Shown one piece after another: positions 36,854 through 48,312 of a stretch of 64,000 nt of DNA (its first letter is position 1; each line of letters opens with the position of its first letter). The DNA is from JAEELC01 sp963621965 (GTDB lineage: Bacteria; Bacillota_I; Bacilli_A; Acholeplasmatales; Anaeroplasmataceae): contig CAVFGN010000002.1 of the NCBI GenBank assembly GCA_963621965.1, positions 1 through 64,000 on the forward strand, given 5' to 3'. The notes under the pieces were generated by a model, which saw nothing but the letters and a program-made list of their open reading frames with translations, had not been told where the DNA came from and made no database searches. The translations under genes and the position numbers were made by a program.

Positions 36854-39800
36854 ATGGATTTTAATAAAATTTAGATTCCTTGTCAAACATAGCGGCCAGG
36901 CACACACGGAGAAAACACACAACGTGGGTTAGCTTCTTTTTTGCAAGAAAATCAAAGTGCTGCTTATCGTTTAAATGTCTTACTGAAAGAGGGTGCTTTA
37001 TTAAGCACAGGTGTTAATTTAATTAAAGACGACCAAGCTCTCATTTCTACTACTGAATAGCTGAAAGAGTATTTGTCCGAGGTTTTAATTAGATTTGATA
37101 ACAAACCAGAGTATTACACACAGAGTGATTTTGATACACTGTGTTGTCTTTTAGTTGGTAGTTTGTTATATATATATGAGTATTCTGACAAGGGTAAAAT
37201 TCCACCGTTTAAGGGTGTTGCAAATTTAAACACAAATCCTTCGTCAGAAGTTGCTGATGCTTTGGAAACAAGTGGTATTTATATTGCTGGTGAAGTTGGA
37301 ACATATCAAAATTTCTCAACTAAAGAAGGTGTTGCAATTACAATCGATGAGTCTATTTTTAATAAGAATGTTGTGTTTTTAATGCCAATACATGAAGATG
37401 GGAAATGTGTTGGATACAAAACAATAAACTATAATGTCGAGCATTTTCATAAAGAATTTGAAGAAAAATTTAACGCATTAAAAACCGATTACGATTCACA
37501 CTTTGGTCCTAACAGCGATGCAACAGTTGCAATTAAAAATGTACAATCCTTGGTTGCTGGCAATAAAGTAAATAATTATAGACTTTTAATGCCAACTGAT
37601 GAAACTCGTTTTAGTACAATTGAAACAAACATTGATTCTCTAAAAAAATAGGATCAAACATTATAGCAAGCTATACAAACAGAAAAAACAGATAGAACTG
37701 CAGAAGATAATAATTTAAATGCTCGAATAACGTCGCTTGATGCTAATATAAAAACTGTAGACGATAAAGTTGCTACAACAAATAATAATTTACAAGAAGA
37801 AATTAACAGAGCAAAAAGTGTAGAAGCTGCATTACAAACAGCAATAGCAGCAGAAGAGACTAGAGCAACTGGCAAAGAAGTAGAACTTTCTAACAGTATT
37901 AACACAATTAACACAGTTACGATTCCAGAGTTAAAAACTGCTTTGGAGTCATATAGTGATGAAACAGCAAGTACAACAGCCGCCAACGCAGTAATAAAAT
38001 CTAAATCATATACAGATGCTGAATTTAAAAAATTATCATCTGCTTTATTGTTTATTGGTGTATTTACAGAGTTACCCGATACCACCGAGTATTCGAAGGG
38101 AAATGTTATCATAGTTGGTTCAAAAGAGTATGTTCTTGTTGAAGATGAGTCTGGTACTAAAACTTGGACTGAAATTGGTGATGAAAAAGCATACGATGTA
38201 AAAGGTTCTGCAGATGCAGCAAAAGAAGCAGCTATTACACATTCTGATGCTAATTTAACTACAGCTAAAACATACACTGATAGTTAGATTAAGGCTCTTG
38301 ATTTAGATAACAAACTTAATAAAAAATTAGATTCTTCTCTTGTATCCACAGATTCAATACAAGACACTGTTGCAAAACGCACAAATACAGGAACGCTAAA
38401 AGTAGCTACTCCAACGGAAGACACTGATGCCGCCACTAAAAAATACGTTGATGATACAGCACAAGCGGCTGCAGATAGTGTTGATGTAACGTCTATTTTT
38501 GATAAAAATAAATTGGAATTAATAACAACAGTAGATAGTTTAGAATTAATTCCAACACAGGCATAGACAGATAATAATAAATCAGTTGCTCTTAAAAACA
38601 TAGGTTATTTTAAAGCATCTAATGTTGAGTCATATAAAGTTTCGTTTGAAAATGTTGACCCAATACAGATAGTTATTTTGGACGATCTATTAAATGTTTT
38701 TAATAATGGGTTGAATCCTATTTTTAGCAGTGATAATTTTAGTGTAACTGGTTTTGAAGAAATTAGTTTTATAGATAGAACTTTCGCTAAGTTTGATGTA
38801 TATGGTAGTCTTGATTTTACATTTCCAGAAACATTAGCAATAAATTCAATAAAAATTCACGGTTGTCCTGCGTTTGATACAGAAACATATAGAGGGGGTT
38901 ATGTAACATTTAACATTAAACTTGTTGATGTAAATGGAGATTCAATTGATGTTAAACGAACCTTTAACACTTCTGATACAGGAACAGACCCTTTGATTCA
39001 AGAACTTGTTGTTACAAGAAATACCGTACCAACAATTTCTCTTTCTTATATAAAAGAAGTTGTTATTAGTGTTGATGATGCTGATGATAGTCAGACAAGT
39101 TTTTTAATTCGTGACATTGAGTTTGATCCTGTTATGACTGACGGTTATAATTGGAGATTGTGGAAGGCTGTAACAATCGATGACATTTCTATTGAAGATG
39201 TTATAGATCCTACAGAAGAATATTTGACACAAACTTATCGTGATTATCACAATAGCGAGTTAAATATTTTGAATTATGGTGGTAGTTCTAAAGGTATTAC
39301 TAAAATTAATTCTTAGACCTCTTTTAAAAGTGGGCGTTATTTAATTGTTTATGAACGCACAACGGAAGGAGATGTTTTCATTTTTGATTCAACTTTACCA
39401 AAAGGTGATACTACTGGTATTAATAAGAAAGAAAATTATATTGTAAAACCGCTTTATAACGGAACACTTCCATATACAGAAGATTTAGAAAAATATGCAT
39501 TTCAAATTAATGTAATTTCTGTTACAAAAGCAGGTGTTACAATAAGTGTTAAAACATCTGGCGATTATTACATTAGTGGTTCTTCTGCTACAAACAATTA
39601 GATTAAATATAGTGATGTAATTTTAGAAAATACACTTACTTTTGATGATTCTGGTATTGCTAGCATTACTTCACCTTATGGTCGAACATTAACATATAAT
39701 ACTCAAACGAGTGCATAGCGTTTCCGTTTTTATGGAGACACTTCAACAAAACCGCAATCTATTGTATTATATAAATTAGGTGATGCAGCATACTCTTGGG

Positions 39801-42800
39801 ATAAACTTGTAAGAGAGTCAGAATTAGTACCAGTTGCAAAAACAAATGATTATGATTCTTTGGACAATACTCCACACGTTGGTGCCGTTCAAACAGAGCA
39901 TTTTGATAAATTACCTATTCCAAATTTAAGTGAACACTCTAATTTAATGGTATTGTTGCCAAATGGAGAATTATATAGTGTTGCTAAAGATAAAGGATTT
40001 AGATTAGACTTTAGATATTTTGATGCAGAAACTGTTTCTGAAACAACTCTTGGTGATTTTGCAAGAAGTGTTACAGGACGTAAAACATTTAATCAAAACG
40101 ATTGGTTAATCGACACAGTTTCTGTAAGTTCTGGTAACGGACTGTAGTTAGGTAATTCTTCTATTAATTCTGGATCGATTTATTTTCATAAAGACTAGAT
40201 TAATTTTAACACTGTATAGTTGACAATTAAACGTTTTAGTATTGATGAGGCTTGTACCTTTATTATTGAAACAACTGATATTGAAGGTGAATCTCAAACA
40301 GTTAAACACGTGTTTAGAGATGAAGAATTGTCATATACAATGTTAATAGATTGTCCGTTTGCAGAAGAGATTCTTATAAGCACTGATGCAGAATCTGGAC
40401 GTCGTGGTATTCTTGAAAGTATTGTTTTTGGAGAATGCACATATAATGATATTGAATTTGATTGCAACTATTACTGGCAAAACGTTTGTGATTCGCTAAA
40501 AGGTGATAAAGGCGATAGTGGTGCTGTGGTGTTAACAACAACACTTCAAGGATATGATGAAAATGGTGGGGCAATTTATTTATAGACATTTGATGACGGA
40601 AGTACACAAACTTTCACTGCACCAAAAGGATTAAAAGGTGATATTGGTGATACTGGTGATATTGGTCCAAAGGGTGATACTGGTGAAAAAGGTAATGCTC
40701 CATTATATTTGCTAACAACAATTACAACAAACACTGAAACAACAGAGGAAGGTTTAGTTAAAAGTTTTCCAGATACTTTAGCAAAAAGTAGTGCTTTATT
40801 TAATCGTGCACCTATTGTAAATGACATTGTTGTTGTACCGTTTAAGTTTGCTAATGGCGCATCAACAGAGTAGTCTGGAATTGGTTTCTATACAGTAAAA
40901 TCAATTGAAGAGGACACTGATAAAACCGTAAATTTAGAAAAGTCTTCTGGAGTATATACACAAGGTATTAAGGGTGATACTGGTGTTGGAATTAGTAATG
41001 TCACTTATTTATATGCATCTGGTGATTCTGGAACAATTGAACCAGCCACTGGTTGGAGTACTACAATTCCAACCGTTGATGCTGGCAAATATCTTTGGAC
41101 TAAAATAACATTTAATTTCACAGACGATAATACTAAATCTGTTTATTGTGTGTCACGGCAAGGTTTAACTGGTGATGCTGCAACCATTTCTGTTGAAAAG
41201 GATGTAACTATATTAAATCCAGATGAACAGGGTACTGTTATTAATACCAGTGGTGATGAACACAACGTTACTTTAAAATTTAGTTTACCAAAAGGTGATA
41301 AAGGTGCAACTGGAGCTACTGGTGCAACTGGTCCAAAAGGTGATACTGGTGCAATAGGTCCAACTGGTCCAACTGGTCCAAAAGGTGATACTGGTGCACA
41401 AGGACCTTAGGGAGAAAAAGGTGATACTGGTATTCAAGGTATTCAAGGTGTTCAAGGTATTCAAGGACCAACTGGTCCACAAGGTCCATAGGGTCCAAAA
41501 GGTGATACTGGTGATCCGTTTAAAATTAAACGCGTTTATAGTTCTGTAACTGAAATGAACGCCGACATTGCTAACTGTGATGTTGGTGATATGGCGTGGA
41601 TTTCTAATACAGAGGCTACTGAAAATGGATATGTATATTCTAAAATAATCAAAGATGCTACAACAGACCCAGTAACATACGATTGGCAATTTATAATTGA
41701 CTTATCTGGTGCACAAGGCATTTAGGGTCCACAAGGTGAATAGGGTATTCAGGGTATTTAGGGTCCACAAGGTGAACAAGGTACACAAGGTGAACAAGGA
41801 ATAACTGGTGAGAAAGGAGAGAAGGGTGATAAAGGTAACGGTATTTCTCAAATTGATTATTATTATGCTGTTACTGCTACACAAGTTGCACCAGAAGCAG
41901 CTAATATAACATCTACTGATATTCCAAAACTTTCAGCAACAAATAAATATTTGTGGAGAAAAGAAGTTATTACTTTTACTTCAAGCGATCCTAAAACAAC
42001 AGTTTCATTAATTGCTGTATATGGTGATACTGGTGCAAAAGGTAATAATAGTGAGGGTTATTATTGGTATAATGAAGATAGAGTAACAAACTCTATTTTT
42101 ACAGAAGGTGCTTCAATAGGAGATTATTCTGATACTACTGGATTTATAAACAATTCTGTTGCAATTGGTTACGGTTCAGACGTATACAATGCAATGGAGG
42201 GTATTACCAATAATTCTGTAGCCATCGGTGGTAGTATAATAGCGGGTTCATATTCTGTAGCAATTGGTCCAAATAATTCAGTGGCCAGTGGTTTAGCATA
42301 GACTGATGATACAGGATATAATTTCTTATTTGGTACAGGATTAGAAACATCTACACCTAACCAAACAATACTTGGATATTATAATGATACAACATCATCT
42401 GCACCATTTGTTATCGGTGGTGGTACTAGTTCTAAGGATAGAAAAAATCTTTTAACTATTACTTCGACTGGTACGGGAACTTTCTTAGGAGATGTTAAAG
42501 CCACTTCTGGTACATCTACAATTAGTTTAATTGATCTAAATACTAGTGTATCTACTCTTAAAACTTCAGTTAACACCAAAGCAGAGGATAACAAGGTTGT
42601 ACATCTTGCTGGAAGTGAAACAATTACTGGTGTTAAGATGTTTAGTAATAATATTGTAAGTAATGGGTCAAATAAATTTACTGGATTAAATACTTTTTCT
42701 AAAGAAGTCAAACTTGATGGTGAAAATAGTATTACAAGTCCTTCAGATATTACAATTAAACCAAATGGTGACGTTGGTGGTCACTGGGTGTTTAGAAGTG

Positions 42801-43813
42801 GGTAGATGTATCCTACTGTTAGTGATTATTCGTCAGGTTCAATTGGCACGATTGATTATCCAATTGGTACAGCTTTTCTAAAAAAAAATGGCCAAATTAT
42901 ATCAGATTGTTTATTATTTAGTACTACTTCATATAACATCTGTAAGATTAATAGCACTGGATTTCATCCGCATGAAAATAATGTTTATAATTTAGGTAAT
43001 AGTAGTTTGAGATTTAGAAATGGCTATTTTGGTAATAATTTGTGGACACCTAATATATGTTAGTATTCATCACATTCTGAAATTAACTCAAAATATCTAA
43101 ATCAAATTACATTAAATTTTGACGACGATAGTGATTATGGTGGTGGAATTAATGTTAAAGGACTTTCTGTTCTTTTAGAGAATTTATATGGTTCTCAGAT
43201 ATCTTTAACGCGCAACAATATTTCCATTTATGGAAGCAATTCTTGTAAAGTTAATGTCAGTGCTGGTAGCGGTAGTATTGGTATTAATGACGAAACTATA
43301 AATCTGTGTGCTGGTATTGGTTATTATAAACCTAAAATAATCATTTCTGGTGGTACTGGAATCGTGTCAATTAATTCAGCTAACACAAGTTCTCACGGTG
43401 GATTGTATATAAGTACAAGAGGTAGAACAATTGATGCTCCACAACAGTGTTGGACAGTTGGAAATAACAATAAAGTTTATCCTTGGAAGTTTTTAGGTAA
43501 GTTTACATCAATATCTGATAAAAGGCTTAAAGAAAACTTATAGGAATTAGATGTAAATAACGCGTTACAGTTTGTATAGAATTGTAAACCATATAATTTT
43601 AACTATAAGGATAGTAGTTCTCCGCAAATAGGTGTTGTTGCGCAAGAAGTTTAGCAATATTATCCAGAGATAGTTTCTGAATAGTCTGATGGCTTCTTGA
43701 GTATTGAATATTCGAAGATTGTTGTTCCGTTATTAGCGGTTGTTAAATAGCTGCAAAAAGAAGTTAGTGAGTTGAAATCTGAAGTAAATATATTAAAAAG
43801 TAAATTATTATAA
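36854..43813 (+). CDS. 2319-aa tail fibre with collagen-like repeats, YadA-head repeats and S74 chaperone
   Basis: One frame with many TAG codons. The N-terminus (QIPCQTQRPGTHGENTQRG) is likely the virion anchor. Coiled-coil and beta segments follow. Short collagen-like repeats lie at about residues 1257-1283 and longer ones at about 1478-1555 and 1616-1664, where TAG encodes Gln in GPQG, GEQG and GIQG units. Residues about 1750-1815 have NSVAIG repeats like the YadA adhesin head. The last 100 residues (SDKRLKENL, IGVVAQEVQQYYPEIV, SIEYSKIVVPLLAVVKQLQ) are the S74 intramolecular chaperone, which trimerises and cleaves itself. It is the main receptor-binding candidate. Confidence 0.88.
41285..41845 (+). 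repeat. collagen-like Gly-X-Y coding repeats with TAG codons
   Basis: Two blocks of GGTxxACAA/GGTCCA-type 9-nt units encode Gly-X-Y triplets. TAG alternates with CAA and CAG at the Y position, as in GAQGPQGEKG and GEQGIQGIQGPQG. This is the clearest internal proof in the window that TAG is read as Gln. Confidence 0.9.
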
Positions 43814-43822
43814 CAACTAAAT

Positions 43823-43856
43823 ATTGTGTGGACGGGAAGTGTCTCGTCCACACAAT
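43823..43856 (+). terminator. hairpin after the tail fibre gene
   Basis: ATTGTGTGGACGGGA pairs with TCTCGTCCACACAAT (one mismatch) around a 4-nt loop. It is followed by TATAAAAAA rather than a U tract, so it may be a weak terminator or an mRNA end-protecting hairpin. Confidence 0.6.
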
Positions 43857-43871
43857 TATAAAAAAATAAAT

Positions 43872-44321
43872 ATGAATACATTTCTTATAGGAAGTCGTTA
43901 TTTTTTTAATAATATGTCAGATTTTCATCCTAAAGATACAGATTATATTTCTTTTTGTCAAAAAGAACAAGCTGATAATTTTACTTGGAGAAGCACTTGT
44001 TTTAAAAACGGTTGTGATAATGCCACATACGTGCTGTATCCAAAAGAAACAATGTTACAGAAAGCAATTGAATTAAAAGATACATATTTGATAGGTTCGT
44101 TTTTAACAAAACCAGTTGCAGAATATTTAAATTTAAAAGTTGAAGATTTAAAACCGTTAAAAGATTTAATAAATGGTAGAGAATATGTTGCTGCTATTTG
44201 TTAGGCAATTATTGATAACAACGAGTTTGTTTTAACAGAAAAGCAATTACAAAATATATATAAAATTTATAAAAAATATAAAAAAGATGAGTCCAGAAGA
44301 AATCGAAAAATTAAGAAATGA
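43872..44321 (+). CDS. small nucleotidyltransferase-like protein
   Basis: The 149-aa product has one TAG. The start FLIGSRYFFNNMSDFHPKDT followed by DY resembles the GS...D-x-D pattern of nucleotidyltransferase-fold proteins that occur as small phage genes. The rest is helical (LIGSFLTKPVAEYLNL) with a basic tail. A third catalytic Asp is not obvious, so it may be inactive. It overlaps the next gene by 35 nt. Confidence 0.5.
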
Positions 44322-44562
44322 ATAGAATAAATTGCCTAAATGGGGGCTACCAGAAGTTGAAGGAGAAAATTGGGAGAAAGCTGCTGAACAACTTTCAAAA
44401 ATTAAAAAAGATGATAAACCTAAAAAAGAAGATACCGCGTTGGAATTGCTTAGAAAACATGTTCAACAAGTTCCAAGGTTGCGATATATTCCGCCAATTA
44501 GTACACAACAAGCAAATCTCGATGTCCAAAAACAGATACAAGATTATTATAAGAATAATTAA
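44287..44562 (+). CDS. small charged protein
   Basis: The 91-aa product has one TAG at codon 13. It is charged and probably helical (MSPEEIEKLRNEQNKLP and KIKKDDKPKKEDTALELL), ending in a Gln-rich segment. It overlaps both neighbours. No family is recognised. Confidence 0.55.
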
Positions 44563-44875
44563 GTATCTACCGTTATTAATGGCAATTACAACATGTATTA
44601 CTACATTTTTAAATGCGTTTGATGCTGGGTTTATAATATTATCTGTCTTATTTTATCCATCTGTTATTTTTATAATAACGTTTTTAATATTATCTTATTT
44701 TTTAAATTTTTGTTTTGCTCATAGAAGTTCTTTATATTATTTATTATCAATACGTACATTAGATATTTTGTTTTTATACAGCATTATTTCATCATCATTA
44801 TTAACTTTTATAAGTTCTTTTATATCATTAGTTTTTATTTTAATTATGATAGTATCTCACGTTTGGGTAAAATGA
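44522..44875 (+). CDS. four-helix membrane protein
   Basis: I chose the ATG at 44522 because it begins just before the hydrophobic region; the frame stays open upstream to 44318 but that part is the shadow of the previous gene. The 117-aa product has about four membrane helices (LPLLMAITTCITTFL, LSVLFYPSVIFIITFLIL, and two more) with a short FAHRSSLYY loop. Similar small membrane proteins occur in crAss-like phages. The function is unknown; a lysis or superinfection role is possible. No TAG. Confidence 0.6.
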   Translation: MSKNRYKIIIRIIKYLPLLMAITTCITTFLNAFDAGFIILSVLFYPSVIFIITFLILSYFLNFCFAHRSSLYYLLSIRTLDILFLYSIISSSLLTFISSFISLVFILIMIVSHVWVK

Positions 44876-44914
44876 TTTATATTAATAGATTTTAAATTAA
44901 AAATAATAAAAGGA

Positions 44915-44964
44915 AATCGTACTGATTTAAACAGTTGTTATAAATCAGTACGATTGTTTTTTTT
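44915..44964 (+). terminator. rho-independent terminator
   Basis: A perfect 14-bp stem AATCGTACTGATTT/AAATCAGTACGATT with a 13-nt loop is followed by GTTTTTTTTC. It closes the unit before the capsid genes. Confidence 0.92.
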
Positions 44965-44973
44965 CTTGATAAC

Positions 44974-44995
44974 AATTCGTATCATTATACGAATT
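44974..44995 (+). promoter_or_regulatory. 9-bp inverted repeat, candidate operator before the capsid genes
   Basis: AATTCGTAT and ATACGAATT are perfect inverted copies separated by CATT, 25 nt before the ATG at 45020 and just after a terminator. The position and symmetry fit a dimeric regulator site overlapping a promoter. Confidence 0.4.
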
Positions 44996-45019
44996 TTTTA
45001 ACATTTAATACGGAATAAT

Positions 45020-45988
45020 ATGACTTGGGAAAATGATTATCAAGATCTAGGAATGGATCAAAGTGTTTCTGAAGATGTTTCACAAAGTGATGAAACATTG
45101 GATGATTATGAATCGTTTGAGGAAACTTCTTTAATAGACGAGCCGTCAAAAGAGGTATCGTTTGTTGAAAAATATTTAGCTGATAACGGTTTAGATAAAA
45201 GTAAAATTAAAGTTTATGATGAATCTGGTGATGAATCGGAAGTTGATTTTGATGAGTTATCAGAAGAACAAAAATATGACGTTTTAATGTCATTAAACGA
45301 TAGATCAAACGATTTGCTTTCAGATGATGAAATTGCAACAATTAACTATCTTCGTCAAAACAATATGAGTTTGTCCGATTTTGCTAACTGGCAAAATCAA
45401 TTAGGTGCACGAAGTGTTCAACAAACACCTACTGAACAAAGCAGTATTGATAATTATAGTGACGAGGAGGTTATTGCTGTTGATATGATTCGTCGTTTTG
45501 GCGACGATGTTTCTAATGAAGAAATTCAAGAAGAAATTGAACGTTTGAAAGAAAATCCAGAAACATTTGAAAAGCGTGTTCGTGCTTTACGAGTTAATTA
45601 TAAAGCAGAAGAAGATGCGTATAGTAAAATGTTAGAAGATGAAAATAAAATTAAGATGGAACAAGCACGTAATGAATTTACTAGAGATTACGTCAATGTT
45701 GCGAAGAATATGAATTATATTCAGGGTGTTACGTTAGAAGATGACGATAAAAATGAACTTTTAAATTTTGTGTTAACAAAGGATGATGCTGGTAACACAG
45801 AATTTCAAAAAGTTATGAATGACCCTGAAAGTGTGTTAAAGATGGCTTGGTACTTTCTTCATGGTGAAGAGACATATGGTGCTACTGTAGATTATTTTAA
45901 AAAATTAATTTCTGAACGAAATAATAATAACAAGCCTAGGGCTGTAAATCGTTCAAAACAGTCCAGTGGCGATATATTCACAATTTAA
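45020..45988 (+). CDS. scaffold-type protein upstream of the capsid
   Basis: The 322-aa product has no TAG. It is very acidic at the N-terminus (Asp/Glu/Ser-rich), helical in the middle (EEIQEEIERLKENPETFEKR), with a basic C-terminus (NNNNKPRAVNRSK). That charge layout and the place two nt before the major capsid gene are typical of scaffolding proteins that organise procapsid assembly and then leave. No protease motif is visible. Confidence 0.65.
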   Translation: MTWENDYQDLGMDQSVSEDVSQSDETLDDYESFEETSLIDEPSKEVSFVEKYLADNGLDKSKIKVYDESGDESEVDFDELSEEQKYDVLMSLNDRSNDLLSDDEIATINYLRQNNMSLSDFANWQNQLGARSVQQTPTEQSSIDNYSDEEVIAVDMIRRFGDDVSNEEIQEEIERLKENPETFEKRVRALRVNYKAEEDAYSKMLEDENKIKMEQARNEFTRDYVNVAKNMNYIQGVTLEDDDKNELLNFVLTKDDAGNTEFQKVMNDPESVLKMAWYFLHGEETYGATVDYFKKLISERNNNNKPRAVNRSKQSSGDIFTI

Positions 45989-45990
45989 TT

Positions 45991-47394
45991 ATGACAATTG
46001 CAAATTACATTACAGTAAGACCTGAAATGGCAAGCACTCGTACTGCTAAAGATTTTTATGCGTTGCTTGGTGCTAAAGCTGAAAATTTAGGGATTGCTGC
46101 TCGGCTGTATGAAAAACATACGGCTTCTTATTTTACGGAAGCTTTTGGTAATGTTGTTTTTAACGACACAAAAGCTGGAAAATATTAGAAAATTAATTCA
46201 CTCTTGTTTGAGTGGGAGGTTGAGGTACAAGACGTACATCGCATTCCGTTTGCAGCCTCTGTTCCTGAAGCATTTGCTACCGCTCGTGGTGTAGATGTTC
46301 CTATGGCGTTCACAGAGCGTTATTATGAGGTTAACGATACCTTTATGATAGATGAGTCAAAACAGCGTTGTGTTGTTATTGATGGTCCTATTCGTAAAGC
46401 CGATAATTTCTGGGAGTATTCTGTTCAGCTGATTGATGCTGATTTTAGTGCAGAACTTGATACCACTGCTTGTCAGGCTGGTTGTTCGACACGTTGGTTG
46501 GGTAATATCAAACCCGAATTGCACGAAACTGGTAATGTTAAATATACAAGTAACTACCAGAAAATGCGCGGTTGGATTGGTGAACTCCGTTGTGATATTG
46601 ACGCTTCAGATCGTTATTTAGCATTAGAAGATTCTTTTGTTAAAGTATCTCGTGGTGATGAAAGCGGTACGAAAAACTACTTGTTTAAGATGCCTGGTAT
46701 GAAGAAAGTCCTCTTGGATAACTTTATGGAGGCTCGTAACAATCAGTTGCTCTGGGGTAAGACCACAATGGATGAACAGGGTCATTGCACAGTTCGTGAC
46801 CGTGAAGGTCGTGATCTTATCTGCGGTGACGGTATCATTGCTCAGATTGACCGTTATGCTTGCAAATATGCATATACAAAACTCAGTGCTAATGTTCTTA
46901 CCGAAGCACTTACAGTTCTTGCAGAAAAGTGTGAAGAGAGCATTGGGAACACTTTCATCTTTGTGGTAAATGATATCCTTTTCCGCGATTTGCAGAAAGT
47001 GATGGCTGAGTTTTTAGCACAGCACCGTGTTGATCAGCAATTTATGTATTCTAAATACGATGATAAGAAAATCAAAGTTGGTGCAACATATAGCGCATTT
47101 GAATGGGCTGGAAACACAATCGTATTCCGTGTTGATCGTGCCCTTTCTAACGAATATCCTACAAGTGGTTATGGCATTATGATTGATATGACCTCTGATA
47201 AAATCAGTGGTGACGCTCCTATCAAACTGTTTACCCTTAAGGATAAGGCGTTTGTTGAAAACGACATTCCTGGTGTTGGTGTTAAATCAGGATCAGTATC
47301 GTCAACGGTTTCTGGTATCAAATATACCATTTGTGGTTATTGTGGTATCGGTTGTATGAATCCTTGGCGGTCGTATGTACTTATTCAAAACTAA
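45991..47394 (+). CDS. major capsid protein
   Basis: The 467-aa product has only one TAG (46186-46188). It is a crAss-type HK97-fold capsid protein, recognised by MTIANYITVRPEMASTRTA at the N-terminus, the size, and KMPGMKKVLLDNFMEARNN and the C-terminal CGYCGIGCMNPWRSYV. It builds the icosahedral shell. Codons are richer in G/C endings (CAG, CTC, ATC) than those of neighbouring genes, as expected for the most abundant virion protein. It is followed by a terminator. Confidence 0.88.
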
Positions 47395-47415
47395 GATACT
47401 AAACTTTCAAGATGA

Positions 47416-47445
47416 TAGGACTGGGATAAAGTTCCCAGTCCTTTA
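47416..47445 (+). terminator. terminator after the capsid gene
   Basis: AGGACTGGGA pairs with TCCCAGTCCT around a short loop, followed by TTAT. The T run is short, so partial readthrough to the next gene is likely. Confidence 0.7.
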
Positions 47446-47464
47446 TATGAAAAAATGAAATAAT

Positions 47465-48307
47465 ATGATTGAATCTAATATAATTGTACTAAAAAGCGCT
47501 AATAATAAAATTCCTGGACAGGAGTATAAATTTAATCCTGTTCCTAACAAAAATGGATTATACCCCTCTTGTATTCGTAAAGTGAATAAAGACGGTGATA
47601 TGATATTAACCGAAAAAGATAAACAACTTATGAATGAAGGTAAAGCTGCCTTTATTCCAGAAGATGCGGTTATTGTTGTAAAGCACGGTACATCTTTTGA
47701 TCTTGATGATGTGAATCAGTTGGCACGATGGGAAGCAATTAAAAATTCAAAACTAATTGCACCAGATAGAGCGGCTCGTGATGAAAAAGGTGTTCTTATG
47801 ATTGATGGTGCTGCACCAACTCCAGATCGTTTTCGTAACCCAAAAGGTCGTTATGGTTTGGCAGAGTTGTATGTTGATCACCCTGGTCTTAATTCACAAA
47901 TTAAAGTGTCTTTGGCTAAAAAGATACATGATGCTCAAGATTTAATATTTAAAGATTCACTTGCACATCAGGTACTAATTTGTAAACTTTTTGAAAAAGA
48001 TATGTCACACGCACATCCAAACGATGTAGAAGCATATTTGCTTGACCAAGCGTCAAAGAGTCCTGATAAAGTGATAAAATATTATAATGCTGAAGAATCT
48101 GCTGTTCGATTGTTGCTGTTAACTGCAATTGATCGTGGGGTTGTTACTCGTAAAGCAGAGGGTTTATATTATGCCGACATTAAACTTGGTAGTAATATTG
48201 ATATTGCAACCTCTTTCTTAAAAGCGGATGAGAATAAGATTCTCAAGCAGGAAATGAAAAACGAAACGTATCCGGAATTAGAAAAAAAAGGCGCTGTTAA
48301 AAAATAA
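47465..48307 (+). CDS. capsid-associated structural protein
   Basis: The 280-aa product has no TAG. It has a mixed N-terminal domain (NIIVLKSANNKIPGQEY), then APDRAARDEKGVLMIDG, and a helical C-terminal half with DLIFKDSLAHQVLICKLFEK. The position directly after the major capsid gene in crAss-like order suggests a head auxiliary or collar protein. No enzymatic motif is seen. Confidence 0.6.
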   Translation: MIESNIIVLKSANNKIPGQEYKFNPVPNKNGLYPSCIRKVNKDGDMILTEKDKQLMNEGKAAFIPEDAVIVVKHGTSFDLDDVNQLARWEAIKNSKLIAPDRAARDEKGVLMIDGAAPTPDRFRNPKGRYGLAELYVDHPGLNSQIKVSLAKKIHDAQDLIFKDSLAHQVLICKLFEKDMSHAHPNDVEAYLLDQASKSPDKVIKYYNAEESAVRLLLLTAIDRGVVTRKAEGLYYADIKLGSNIDIATSFLKADENKILKQEMKNETYPELEKKGAVKK

Positions 48308-48312
48308 TTAAC

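Noticed and set aside
37654..38277. Long minus-strand ORF (207 aa) opposite the tail fibre
   Set aside because: It is an antisense shadow of a TAG-containing frame with Val/Ser-rich low-complexity sequence; the plus frame is continuous and has a recognisable product.
41285..41689. Short tandem DNA repeats suggesting a CRISPR array
   Set aside because: The units are 9 nt, in frame, and encode collagen-like Gly-X-Y; there are no spacers.
44318..44521. Upstream extension of the membrane protein
   Set aside because: This part is the out-of-frame shadow of the 91-aa gene at 44287; the ATG at 44522 gives a sensible membrane protein.
44966..45000. loxP-like look of the inverted repeat
   Set aside because: Arms are 9 bp with a 4-bp spacer, unlike the 13-bp arms and 8-bp spacer of recombinase sites, and no recombinase gene is seen.
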